Shown in pieces: positions 36,228 to 44,943 of a stretch of DNA of 64,000 nucleotides (within the stretch, counting starts at the first letter, position 1; the number at the start of each line of letters is the position of its first letter). Under the pieces are notes generated by a model. That model had not been told where the DNA came from. It worked only from the letters and a program-made list of their open reading frames with translations, and made no database searches. The stretch spans positions 1-64,000 of the forward strand of contig NZ_JAYEEQ010000016.1 of assembly GCF_034651555.1 (NCBI RefSeq), given 5' to 3'. Both the position numbers and the translations under genes were made by a program. Origin of the DNA: Aurantibrevibacter litoralis (GTDB lineage Bacteria > Bacteroidota > Bacteroidia > Flavobacteriales > Flavobacteriaceae).

Positions 36228-38477
36228 ATGAGAGTCTTATTTTACTTTTTACTTTGTTTCACCTTTCTTGGTTGCCGTAAAACCTACAAAGAGCCCCTTA
36301 TATCCCTCGATCAATACCGGATTGAAAAAGGTTTTACACTTGATATTATAGCTTCAGAACCTTTGTTAGATGCGCCGGTGGCTATAGATTTTGACGAGGA
36401 AGGTAGAATTTGGGTTGTTGAATTGACAGGGTATATGACGGATTTACAAGGTTCGGGAGAAGATACACCTACTGGGAGCATCAAAATATTGGAGGATTTA
36501 GACAACGACGGAACAATGGATCATGCAAAAGTTTTTCTAGATAGTTTGTTAATGCCAAGAGCACTTGCACTTGTTTATGGGGGGTTGTTATATGCAGAGC
36601 CACCCAATCTTTGGTTTGTAGAAATTAAAGACGATAAACCAATAAATCCTGTTTTAGTTGATTCTATATATGCAGCTCCGGGTAATCCTGAGCATCAACC
36701 CAATGGCCTACTTTTAAATATCGACAATTGGATTTACAATGCGAAATCACATTTTCGATACCGCCGAATACAGGGCCAATGGCAAAAAGAACCTACAAGT
36801 TTTAGAGGACAATGGGGAATAACACATGATGATTTTGGTAGACTTTATTATAATGATAATTCAAGACAACTTTTAGGGGATTATGTGTTACCAAATAGAG
36901 TAATACGCAACAAATTTCATGTGCCAAAAAATGGTATTAACCACATACTAACTGACGACCAGCGTGTTTATCCGGCGCATGCTACTGCCGTTAATAGAGG
37001 CTATGCAAATGGAGTATTAAATCAAGATAGCCTACTTATTCATACAACTGCAGCATGTGGCCCTTTAATTTATCGCGGAGGCTTGTTTGGATCGCAGTAT
37101 GATCAAAACGCTTTTGTATGTATCCCCGAAGGGAATCTAATTAAGAGGAATCTGCTTACATTTTATGGAGATCATGTAGTAGCCAAACAGGCTTGGGAGC
37201 AAAAAGAATTTTTAACTTCATTGGATGAGGGCTTTCGTCCTGTTAATCTTTCAAATGGCCCTGATGGCGCCATGTATATTGTTGATATGCATAGGGGATT
37301 AATTGCGCATCACGCTTATATGAGTCCCTATTTAAAGAAAAAATATAAGGATATGCAATTGGATACCCTAGTTAATTATGGTCGAATTTTAAAAGTGTCT
37401 CCTTCAAACAATACAAAAAAAGATTGGCCAAACTTGAAGCAAATACCTGCCAATCACTTGGTACACTTATTAAAGGATCGTAATGGTTGGATTAGAGACC
37501 ATGCACAGCATCAACTAATTTTACAAGATGTTCAGGCAGCCATTCCGGAATTAAATAGTATTGTTTCTAATGGGACGAATCCATTGGCTCAAATTCACGC
37601 TTTGTACACTTTGGAGGGGCTCAATGGCCTGTCTTTGGAAACGCTTCTCACCGCTGCTCAAAATAGCAGTCCCGACGTTACAGCCCATGCTTTAGTTTTA
37701 TTAGAAAGCTTTGTAAACAAGATAAATGAAACCAAAGTGCTACGGTTATTCCAAAATTTACTAGCAAAAGAGGAGTTGACAATCGACCTTTATCTAAGCG
37801 CAACGATAGGTGTTTGGATACCGACCAACGAAAAGGAATTTCTTCCTATATTACTTCAATTAACCCGTCGTTACAGCAATCATCCCCTTTTTCAAGATGC
37901 CTTATTGAGTGGTATCTCGGATCTCTCTGATGCGCTTTTGCATGATCTTTTGGTAGATCATGATGCTCTTGGCGTTAATTTTCAAAATGAATTACGAACT
38001 ATTTTAGAAAACAGGAGTCATAATACTCGCAATCCTATATTTACAGAAAAAAGTATTAACCAAGATAATAGAACAAATGGAGCGTTATTATATCAACAGA
38101 TTTGTGCTTCCTGTCATGGTTTCGATGGAGAAGGAATTGATGGAATGGCACCTCCTTTAATGAAATCGGAATATTTGTCTGATCATGAAGAAAGATTGGG
38201 ACTTATTATTCTTCACGGTTTAAAAGGACCCATCCATGTAAAAGGTAAACTTTATAACTTAAATCACGTCATGCCCGGTTTAAATAATAATGAACATTTG
38301 ACAGATAAAGATATTTCAGACATCATAGCTTATATCACGAATGCCTTCTCTGATACACCAAAAATGCTAACACCAGAAACTATTAAAAGACTGCGAAACG
38401 TAAAACCTGCATCAGCAGAGGAATATACCATTGAAGAATTGGAAAAATCTCTAAAAAGTTTAAACTCCGCAGAGTAA
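36228..38477 (+). CDS. PVC-type cytochrome c lipoprotein with dehydrogenase-like propeller and HEAT repeats
   Basis: A 749-residue lipoprotein (lipobox FLGC, Cys16). The N-terminal half (about 20-400) is a membrane-bound-dehydrogenase-type beta-propeller, as in PVC-type haem proteins: FDEEGRIWVVELTGYM, HQPNGLLLNIDNWIYNAKS and NGPDGAMYIVDMHRG. The middle (about 410-600) contains HEAT-like repeats (HALYTLEGLNGL, AHALVLLESF). The C-terminus is a mono-haem cytochrome c with CASCH (Cys626, Cys629, His630) and a probable Met ligand in HVMPGLNN. It could oxidise a sugar or accept electrons from one outside the cell. It closes the plus-strand run that starts at lacI, 168 bases after DUF1080. Confidence 0.87.
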   Translation: MRVLFYFLLCFTFLGCRKTYKEPLISLDQYRIEKGFTLDIIASEPLLDAPVAIDFDEEGRIWVVELTGYMTDLQGSGEDTPTGSIKILEDLDNDGTMDHAKVFLDSLLMPRALALVYGGLLYAEPPNLWFVEIKDDKPINPVLVDSIYAAPGNPEHQPNGLLLNIDNWIYNAKSHFRYRRIQGQWQKEPTSFRGQWGITHDDFGRLYYNDNSRQLLGDYVLPNRVIRNKFHVPKNGINHILTDDQRVYPAHATAVNRGYANGVLNQDSLLIHTTAACGPLIYRGGLFGSQYDQNAFVCIPEGNLIKRNLLTFYGDHVVAKQAWEQKEFLTSLDEGFRPVNLSNGPDGAMYIVDMHRGLIAHHAYMSPYLKKKYKDMQLDTLVNYGRILKVSPSNNTKKDWPNLKQIPANHLVHLLKDRNGWIRDHAQHQLILQDVQAAIPELNSIVSNGTNPLAQIHALYTLEGLNGLSLETLLTAAQNSSPDVTAHALVLLESFVNKINETKVLRLFQNLLAKEELTIDLYLSATIGVWIPTNEKEFLPILLQLTRRYSNHPLFQDALLSGISDLSDALLHDLLVDHDALGVNFQNELRTILENRSHNTRNPIFTEKSINQDNRTNGALLYQQICASCHGFDGEGIDGMAPPLMKSEYLSDHEERLGLIILHGLKGPIHVKGKLYNLNHVMPGLNNNEHLTDKDISDIIAYITNAFSDTPKMLTPETIKRLRNVKPASAEEYTIEELEKSLKSLNSAE

Positions 38478-38683
38478 TTTTATTTTGTTTAAAAGTAAAA
38501 TGCATTCCAATAGCACATCAATTCTATACACCTATTGCCAATTTTTAAGGTACCGTCTTTTTACGTACTCTAGCCATTTATTGCTGCGCTTGCAGTACAT
38601 ACTATGCTCTCTGACATGCAGTATTTCTATTCACAGGATCATTAGGTTTGGTAAACCCATATTAATACGTATTTTTTTTACTT

Positions 38684-39478
38684 TTATGATGCATCTATCG
38701 GCTTGCCTAAGGTGGCCAGAATACCCCCATCTACGTACAAAATATGGCCATTTACAAAATCACTTGCTTTAGACGAAAGGAAAATAGCGGCTCCGGCAAG
38801 ATCATCAGGATTACCCCATTTTCCCGCAGGCGTTCTACTTAAGATAAAATCGTTAAAAGGATGACCTACAGTCCTTAAAGGTGCAGTTTGTGATGTCGCA
38901 AAATAACCAGGTCCTATGCCGTTGACCTGAATATTGTATTTCGCCCATTCCGTAGCCATACTCTTCGTTAACATTTTAAGACCTCCTTTTGCGGCGCTAT
39001 AGGCTCCCACGCTATCACGACCCACCTCAGACATCATAGAACATATGTTTATGATTTTTCCACTTTTTTGCGCAATCATCTTCTTTACTACATGTTTAGA
39101 AACAATAAAAGGGCTTACCAAATCTACTTCTAGCACTTGCTTAAAATCCTCAACCGGCATATCCTCTAATAGTGTACGCTTAATAATGCCTGCATTATTG
39201 ACCAAAATATCTACAGTGCCTACTTCCGATTCTATTTGGGTTATACTTTTAATGACTTGACTTTCATCGGTAACATCAAAACGATAGCCCACAGCATGTA
39301 TACCCTGAGATTTATAAATCTCAAGCGCCTCGGTTATGCGCTGCTGGGCAGAATTTCCATTTACCACAATTGTCGCCCCAGCCTTTCCTAACCCCATAGC
39401 TATTGACATCCCAAGACCGTGGGTGCTTCCTGTGACTAGTGCAACTTTACCTGTTAAATTGAACAATGAAATACTCAT
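38684..39478 (-). CDS. kduD: KduD-type SDR, 2-deoxy-D-gluconate 3-dehydrogenase
   Basis: KduD reduces 2,5-diketo-3-deoxygluconate (DKII) to KDG in the breakdown of unsaturated uronates. The 264 residues show LFNLTGKVALVTGSTHGLG (nucleotide motif, about 5-23), LVNNAGI, the Ser of NICSMMSEVG, and the Tyr-x-x-x-Lys of GAYSAAKGGLKML. It ends with YVDGGILATLG. It starts 2 bases after kduI, which makes the KduD call strong. The 200-base gap to the convergent cytochrome gene holds no gene. Confidence 0.9.
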   Translation of the reverse strand: MSISLFNLTGKVALVTGSTHGLGMSIAMGLGKAGATIVVNGNSAQQRITEALEIYKSQGIHAVGYRFDVTDESQVIKSITQIESEVGTVDILVNNAGIIKRTLLEDMPVEDFKQVLEVDLVSPFIVSKHVVKKMIAQKSGKIINICSMMSEVGRDSVGAYSAAKGGLKMLTKSMATEWAKYNIQVNGIGPGYFATSQTAPLRTVGHPFNDFILSRTPAGKWGNPDDLAGAAIFLSSKASDFVNGHILYVDGGILATLGKPIDAS

Positions 39479-39480
39479 AA

Positions 39481-40320
39481 CTATCTTAAGGTATTTATTG
39501 TTACAATATCCATATCATTGTAATCTAAATTCTCGCCGGCCATACCCCATATAAAGGTGTAGTTGGATGTGCCGCAACCACTGTGAATAGACCAAGATGG
39601 AGAGATTACAGCCTCATGATTTTGCACCCATATATGTCGTGTTTCATCGGGTTGACCCATAAAGTGGCAAACAGACTGCCCCTCCGGAACATCCAGATAA
39701 AAATAAACCTCCATCCTTCGATCATGCACATGTGCGGGCATTGTATTCCAAACATTTCCTTCCTTTAATTCTGTAATTCCCATCTGTAACTGACACGTAG
39801 TAACAATATCTCCAATAATCAATTGCCTCACCGTTCTTTTGTTCGCCGTGATCTGGTTACCTAAATCTAACAAACTTCCGTTAGACACACTAATTTTTTT
39901 GGTAACATGACTAACATGTGCAGGTGTTGAATTTAAATAATAGTTAGCTGGTGCTTTTGCGCTATCGCTCTTAAAAATAACATTCTTAGAACCACGGGCA
40001 ATATAAAGCGCATCTTTACGATCCATATCAAATATTTCACCATCCACTTCAATAGTTCCCTTACCGCCGATATTAATTATTCCCATTTCCCTGCGTTCAA
40101 GAAAATAGTCCGATTTTAGCGGATCTATACTTTCTAGTCGCAATGGTTTTAGTGGAACTGCGGAACCCACAATAAATCTGTCATAATGGGTATAGATAAA
40201 ATGTATTTTGTTTTCCGCCATCAAGGAATTTATGAGAAACTCCTTTCTTAAACTTTTGGCGTCATGCTTCTTAATAGCCTTAGGACTAGAACTATGGCGC
40301 ACTTCATACGATGTGATCAT
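39481..40320 (-). CDS. kduI: 5-dehydro-4-deoxy-D-glucuronate isomerase
   Basis: KduI isomerises 5-keto-4-deoxyuronate (DKI) to DKII, before KduD. The 279 residues match the family length of about 278. The cupin metal site is visible in PAHVHDRRMEVYFYLD (His-x-His and Glu), and SGCGTSNYTFIWGMAGENL is the typical C-terminus. Other family stretches are THYDRFIVGSAVPL and ERREMGIINIGGKG. It is the first gene of a two-gene unit with kduD. It implies use of unsaturated uronates from lyases, although no polysaccharide lyase is in the window. Confidence 0.95.
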   Translation of the reverse strand: MITSYEVRHSSSPKAIKKHDAKSLRKEFLINSLMAENKIHFIYTHYDRFIVGSAVPLKPLRLESIDPLKSDYFLERREMGIINIGGKGTIEVDGEIFDMDRKDALYIARGSKNVIFKSDSAKAPANYYLNSTPAHVSHVTKKISVSNGSLLDLGNQITANKRTVRQLIIGDIVTTCQLQMGITELKEGNVWNTMPAHVHDRRMEVYFYLDVPEGQSVCHFMGQPDETRHIWVQNHEAVISPSWSIHSGCGTSNYTFIWGMAGENLDYNDMDIVTINTLR

Positions 40321-40676
40321 TTAGTATTACTTTCGTTTATTATAATTTTATTTCAATTGCTTTAATTGGCATTTTCCTACTTTAAAAACATACAATTAGG
40401 TAAAAGAAAATAGTCGCTTTACAAAAAATAATTCGATACCTTTTAATTATTGAACGGCTTTCTTTTTACAAAAAATAAAGTGTGCTAAAATAGTTCGTTC
40501 AATATGCTAAGACATTCAAGTCGTTGCGCGCATGATTATGTGCCTGAAAATATGATGTGCCTAAAACAATTAAAATGTGAAAAATGTTTTTTCTTAGGCA
40601 TGAATTTTAAATATACAAAAAGTTTTTAACAAGACCTGAATATAATAGATCCCAAAAAAACCTACCCCATCTTCAT
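40321..40676. other. Intergenic region between kduI and the sulfatase gene
   Basis: No gene is present in these 356 bases. They contain an exact 14-bp direct repeat, TTTACAAAAAATAA, at 40418-40431 and 40465-40478. Read on the minus strand, each copy contains TAttTTTTG, close to a -7 box but with one extra base, so they may be tandem promoters or regulator sites for kduI. Confidence 0.5.
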
Positions 40677-42338
40677 TTATTCCAGCCAATTTTCATCTTT
40701 ATATTTTTGAATAAATTTTTGATCAAGTTCACCGGAATCCTTATACGTTTTCCGAAGTTCGGTAAGTTCTGTTTTTAATTGCTGTACCACTTCGGCATAC
40801 GCAGGATCGTGATATACATTGTTCATTTCGTTAGGATCTGCTTTTCTGTCATAAAGTTCCCACTCGTCTACATCGTAATAAAAATGAATAAGCTTATAGT
40901 CCTTATTTACAATGGCATAGTGCCGCTTAACCATGTGTACTGCCGGGTATTCATAATAATGATAATACACACTGTTCCGTGTCCAGCTTTCTTTGTGTCC
41001 TTTTAGTAAAGGCACCAAACTTTCGCCTTGCATATCATCTGGAGCTGCAATGCCGGCGGCTTCCAACAAGGTTTGGGCAAAGTCTAGATTCTGTACCATT
41101 TCATCTTCCGTGGTTCCGGGTTGTATTACATGTGGCCAACGGATTAGTAAAGGTGTCTTGAATGATTCGTTGTACGCAAACCGTTTGTCGAACCAACCGT
41201 GTTCACCCAAGTAAAACCCTTGATCCGAGGTATACACCACAATGGTATTATCTGCGAGTGCGCTATCATCCAGATAATCCAGCACGCGACCAACATTTTC
41301 ATCTACTGAGGCTATGGTGCCCAAATAGTCTTGCATATACCGTTGGTATTTCCATTTCATTTTTTCGGTATCCGTCATCGTAGGCCAATGCGTTTTAAAA
41401 TACGCACCGATTGAATCGATCACAGGATCGTATTTGGCTTTTTGTTCTGCATTGGCACGACCATAAGGCCCGTAGAAGCTATTCTCAAATTCCGCAATCT
41501 CAGGTGTAACACCTTCCTTGGCTGTCACAATTTCGGGCCGCACCTTGCTATCGTGGCTATACATCATATGCTTTAAGAGATTCATCTCGGCCGTTTTGGC
41601 AGCGGTTCCCCTATTTTCATAGGTATCAAACAAGGTTTCAGGCTCCGGAAAAGTCATTTTGGAAAATTCTTTAAATTTTTCCGGACTCGGCCACCATGGC
41701 CTATGGGGTGCCTTATGCAAATACATCAACATAAAGGGTTTTTGCGTATCGCGCTCATGCTGTAACCAATTTAGCGTAAGATCGGTGATAATATCTGTAA
41801 CATAACCGGTTATGTTTATGGTGTCTCCATTTTTTTTGATAAAATCCGGGTTAATGTAGTAGCCCTGACCGGGTAAAATGATGGACTCGTCTACGCCTTT
41901 AGGATTATTTCCAAAATGCAATTTCCCAAAAATGGCCGTCTGATACCCTGCCTTTTGAAACAACTGCGGAAACGTGGTCTGGGTCGTATCAAACGGACTC
42001 CGATTGTCAATTTTTCCATTGAGGTGAGAAAACTTTCCGGTAAGTATGGTGGCTCTAGAAGGGGCACAAATGGAATTAGTGACCGATGCATTTGTAAACC
42101 GCATGCCCTCCTTAGCAATACGATCTATTTGAGGTGTCTTTAGTAATTTATCACTATACGCACTTAAAGCTTGGTACGCATGGTCATCGGACATAATAAA
42201 CAAAATATTAGGTCTTTCTTTGGTAGTTGGGGCTGGTTCATGATCTTTACAGGAGACAGCGACGAGTACCGTTAGTACTAGTAGGAATCTCATTAATCTC
42301 CCACCTGTAATGGGCAATACATTTTGTTTTGACATCAT
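40677..42338 (-). CDS. Sulfatase of the S1 (formylglycine) family, lipoprotein
   Basis: It should hydrolyse a sulfate ester from a glycan in the periplasm or at the surface. I use the ATG at 42338, after an A/G-rich stretch (553 residues); 42365 and 42293 (which has a GGGAG upstream) are alternatives. The signal ends in the lipobox VAVSC. Metal ligands are in ILFIMSDDHAYQ (Asp51, Asp52), and Cys91 in the motif CAPSR is the residue converted to formylglycine. YTSDQGFYLGEHGWFDKR supplies the second Asp and the His/Lys. The C-terminal NEMNNVYHDPAY fits arylsulfatase A-like enzymes. It resembles N-acetylglucosamine-6- or uronate-type sulfatases; the substrate is not clear. The maturase is not in this window. 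Confidence 0.93.
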   Translation of the reverse strand: MMSKQNVLPITGGRLMRFLLVLTVLVAVSCKDHEPAPTTKERPNILFIMSDDHAYQALSAYSDKLLKTPQIDRIAKEGMRFTNASVTNSICAPSRATILTGKFSHLNGKIDNRSPFDTTQTTFPQLFQKAGYQTAIFGKLHFGNNPKGVDESIILPGQGYYINPDFIKKNGDTINITGYVTDIITDLTLNWLQHERDTQKPFMLMYLHKAPHRPWWPSPEKFKEFSKMTFPEPETLFDTYENRGTAAKTAEMNLLKHMMYSHDSKVRPEIVTAKEGVTPEIAEFENSFYGPYGRANAEQKAKYDPVIDSIGAYFKTHWPTMTDTEKMKWKYQRYMQDYLGTIASVDENVGRVLDYLDDSALADNTIVVYTSDQGFYLGEHGWFDKRFAYNESFKTPLLIRWPHVIQPGTTEDEMVQNLDFAQTLLEAAGIAAPDDMQGESLVPLLKGHKESWTRNSVYYHYYEYPAVHMVKRHYAIVNKDYKLIHFYYDVDEWELYDRKADPNEMNNVYHDPAYAEVVQQLKTELTELRKTYKDSGELDQKFIQKYKDENWLE

Positions 42339-42365
42339 TTCTTTCTTATGGTTTATATGGTTCAC

Positions 42366-42737
42366 CGGCGCCTTAACTGTACAGCACCCGCAGTATATAG
42401 TAATCTCATGCGTTTAAAATTACAGTTTATTTTTAACTTTTACCCAGGAGAAGCACAATGCCGTTTCTACGTGTAATGCGTTTTACTTTTTATGTAACCT
42501 TCTCACAGCGATTCTCTAATTCGTAAATCTGGACATGCCTTTTGTAGTCTGAATCTAAAGATTGGGTAGAACAACGCAATATCAATGATGGGTTCTTGAA
42601 TTTGGACGGGGGATCCTGAAACATTAATTACCGACAAAAGACCGCATTTATCGATGAAATACCAATTTTAACATTTTTTGATCATCTAAATCGGTAGTAT
42701 GGCCGTACATAATGTAAATCAAAAATATCTGTATATT
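42366..42737. other. Intergenic region between the sulfatase and ompA-like genes
   Basis: This gap between divergent genes has no supported ORF, strong hairpin or exact TAnnTTTG box. An in-frame ATG at 42699 precedes the OmpA-like gene, but the true start is at 42738. Confidence 0.6.
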
Positions 42738-43571
42738 ATGAAAAAAATTTCATTAAGTATTTTGGCTATTGCACTTTTAGCCTCCTGTGTTTCCAAGAAA
42801 AAATACGTACAATTAGAACAGGAAAAGGGTGAAATTCAAAGCCAACTCACCAAAACTGCCGTTGAAAAAGAAGAATTAGAGGCAAAATTTACAGCCATTC
42901 AACAGCGCGTAGATGAGTATAACCGAAAGATAAATTCGCTTACGCAAGAAAATGATGCTAAATTAGTAAGTGTCGACGGTATAGTACTGATCTCAGAAAA
43001 CACAAAAAGAACAATGCGCGAGACCCTTAAAAAGATAGATCCCGCTACATTAGGCGAAGCAAACACCTTAAAGGACTCTATGAATTTAGCTGTTTCGTAT
43101 AATCTTCAAAAATCATTAGACAATTCAAATTTTAATGAAGATGAAGATATTGCCATTAATATTGACGAAACAGTGGTTATGATTTCTATTTCGGATAAGT
43201 TGCTTTTTAATACAGCCAGCTATGGCATCAACAAAAAAGCTGATGATATCTTGGGAAAAATTGCATCGGTGATCAATTCAGAACCAAGTATTGAAGTGAT
43301 GGTAGAAGGCCATACCGATCCGAGAACTATTAATACCGAAAAGATTACGGATAACTGGGATTTAAGTGTGTTGCGAGCTACATCAGTAGTGCGTAAACTC
43401 CAAAATGATTTTAATGTAGCTCCAGAAAAACTCATTGCATCCGGACGCAGCAGTTATCAACCGATTGTTGCTAATGATACCAAAGAGAATATGGCTAAAA
43501 ATAGAAGAACACGCATTGTGATTTTACCAAATATCGATAAATTCTTTGCGCTCATGGCTTCGAACGAATAA
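42738..43571 (+). CDS. OmpA-family peptidoglycan-binding lipoprotein
   Basis: I start at 42738 (277 residues), because MKKISLSILAIALLASC is a complete lipoprotein signal (Cys17). A coiled-coil-like, Glu/Lys-rich stretch follows (about 25-80), then an OmpA C-terminal domain (about 145-265). The latter includes the peptidoglycan-binding signature VEGHTDPRTINTE...WDLSVLRATSVVRKL and the Arg pair of MAKNRRTRIVILPN. It most likely ties the outer membrane to the cell wall. It is a single-gene unit with a good terminator, unrelated to the glycan genes beside it. Confidence 0.92.
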   Translation: MKKISLSILAIALLASCVSKKKYVQLEQEKGEIQSQLTKTAVEKEELEAKFTAIQQRVDEYNRKINSLTQENDAKLVSVDGIVLISENTKRTMRETLKKIDPATLGEANTLKDSMNLAVSYNLQKSLDNSNFNEDEDIAINIDETVVMISISDKLLFNTASYGINKKADDILGKIASVINSEPSIEVMVEGHTDPRTINTEKITDNWDLSVLRATSVVRKLQNDFNVAPEKLIASGRSSYQPIVANDTKENMAKNRRTRIVILPNIDKFFALMASNE

Positions 43572-43595
43572 AACTATCCTTATTGAATTTGCTTT

Positions 43596-43631
43596 AAAAA
43601 GCGGTACCCTATTGGTGTATCGCTTTTTTTT
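43596..43631 (+). terminator. Rho-independent terminator of the OmpA-like gene
   Basis: AAAAAGCGGTAC pairs with GTATCGCTTTTT (one G-T pair) and is followed by a run of T. It lies 24 bases after the stop codon. Confidence 0.85.
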
Positions 43632-43689
43632 ATGGCATCGCTATTCCGAGTATCACATTTCGGTCTCGGCTATGAGTAGTTGCGTGGTT

Positions 43690-43800
43690 TAGCGATTATC
43701 CGCCTCGGGCGGAACGCATCGAACTGAAAAACCTCGCGGATTTTCAGAAGTAGGCGAGAACCTGTCTGCCGACAGGCAGACAAGCAATTTCGTATTGCCA
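43690..43800. repeat. REP-like multi-hairpin intergenic element
   Basis: Three palindromes lie in a row: CCGCC-TCG-GGCGG (43700-43712), CTGAAAAACC/GGATTTTCAG (43724-43747, one mismatch) and TGTCTGCC-GACA-GGCAGACA (43763-43782). The block is markedly more GC-rich than its surroundings and non-coding. It sits directly downstream of the GIY-YIG gene and resembles dispersed intergenic repeats of Flavobacteriia. Confidence 0.6.
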
Positions 43801-43809
43801 TTGTTGGCA

Positions 43810-44688
43810 TTAGTTATTTATTCTTTCTTGTACTTCTTTAAATGTCAGTCCGTCTTTATTTACCCATTCTGAAAACCCATTGGAGTTTCGTCCTAAAATC
43901 ATATTTGAAGCGGCACTTGGACTATTAAATACAGCATCTTCAGCGAAGATTAACTTATCTCCATCTTCAATCATAATTTTCGTTTCTAGTAATTTTCTTC
44001 GCATGTTTCTGTACGTCTCAGTGCATGAATTTGAGAGCGATTTCTTTGCTTCACTTCCTTTTGCAACAATGTATCCTTGGTCAGTTTCAGTCATTGTTGC
44101 TTTGAAAGTTTTCGTCTTGATGAAATAAGTTTCGTGAATTTCGGACTTAGATTCAGGTAATGGAAAGTCTTTCGGTGTTACAGTCGATGAAATCAAAAAA
44201 TTAAATCCCATTACAGGAAGGATGAGCTTTATTTGTTCCAAAAAATACTCCATGTCAGAAATGTCGGCTTCATGAAGAGTTGGTAAACTCGGGGAATTTC
44301 CATTGTCAATTTGGGCGGTCTTAGCTTCCAAAGCAAGTTGTACTAATCTCGACTCTAAATATCTGATTTGCGTCTTTGTCAGTAGTTCGTCTTTACTCAC
44401 AAAAAAAATGAGTTCTTTAAAGTCTTTGTTAGGGTCACTTAAGTGTTGCTTTAATCTTGCTTTTATATTTTCTGCTTCCCCGATATATATTTTCTCGTCA
44501 AACGCTTCGTCCGTTGGGTCGCCCTTCAAGCAATAAATACCTGGGTTTTCAAATTCTGGTCTGTGCATGATTTTATTGACTGAAGCTCTTGGACTGTAAA
44601 TAGCCTTACCAACCCAATTTCCAATTTCGCTGAGTCTTGGTCCGTAAGCAGTTCCGTCAATCATGTAAACTGTTAGTTTCTTTCCCAT
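43810..44688 (-). CDS. GIY-YIG nuclease-domain protein with DUF4357
   Basis: A 292-residue cytoplasmic protein. The GIY-YIG nuclease domain is at about 48-130: GIYCLKG (GIY), IYIGEAENIKARLKQHL (YIG and the catalytic Arg) and YLESRLVQLA (catalytic Glu). The C-terminal part (about 225-290: GSEAKKSLSNSC, LIFAEDAVFNSPSAASNMILGR, GFSEWVN) is DUF4357. Such proteins occur in mobile and defence regions; the cellular role is unknown. It starts 3 bases after a truncated restriction-endonuclease-like reading frame, and a REP-like element follows, so this small patch looks like accessory DNA. Confidence 0.85.
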   Translation of the reverse strand: MGKKLTVYMIDGTAYGPRLSEIGNWVGKAIYSPRASVNKIMHRPEFENPGIYCLKGDPTDEAFDEKIYIGEAENIKARLKQHLSDPNKDFKELIFFVSKDELLTKTQIRYLESRLVQLALEAKTAQIDNGNSPSLPTLHEADISDMEYFLEQIKLILPVMGFNFLISSTVTPKDFPLPESKSEIHETYFIKTKTFKATMTETDQGYIVAKGSEAKKSLSNSCTETYRNMRRKLLETKIMIEDGDKLIFAEDAVFNSPSAASNMILGRNSNGFSEWVNKDGLTFKEVQERINN

Positions 44689-44691
44689 AAT

Positions 44692-44943
44692 CTATCCGAT
44701 TGTATAATTTCCTTTGTTGCTTTTGTATTCATCATTGTGTAGGCTACATTTGCATTGTATAATACCTTCTTTTTTAACTTCAATCCAGAATCTACCATCG
44801 ACACCGCCATCTTTTCCAGACTTAAAAATCTCAACTTTTATGTTTTGTTCTTTTGCAATAACAGATGCTGCTAAAATTTCAAATTCTCTGTCATTTAATT
44901 TTGAGAAGTCATAGTCCGTTATCTTAATTAGTTTGATCCAAAT
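44692..44943 (-). pseudogene. Truncated Mrr-like restriction-endonuclease N-terminal domain
   Basis: On the minus strand an open frame of 83 codons runs from a stop at 44944-44946 to TAG at 44692-44694 and contains no ATG, GTG or TTG. It reads ITDYDFSKLNDREFEILAAS, then FKSGKDGGVDGRFWIEV and GIIQCKCSLHNDEY. This pattern (DF-x-x-LN-x-x-EFE, then DGG-x-DGR and a QxK) matches the N-terminal restriction-endonuclease-like domain found in several defence proteins, including ones fused to NTPases. It stops right after the QxK motif and has no start codon, so it seems to be a remnant of a larger gene. It could instead be a short frame with an unusual start codon, translated ahead of the GIY-YIG gene. 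Confidence 0.6.

Noticed and set aside
38485..38772. 95-codon plus-strand frame after the cytochrome gene
   Set aside because: It runs into the convergent kduD gene, has an unlikely Tyr/Leu/Ser-rich composition and no motif. The gap is better read as non-coding.
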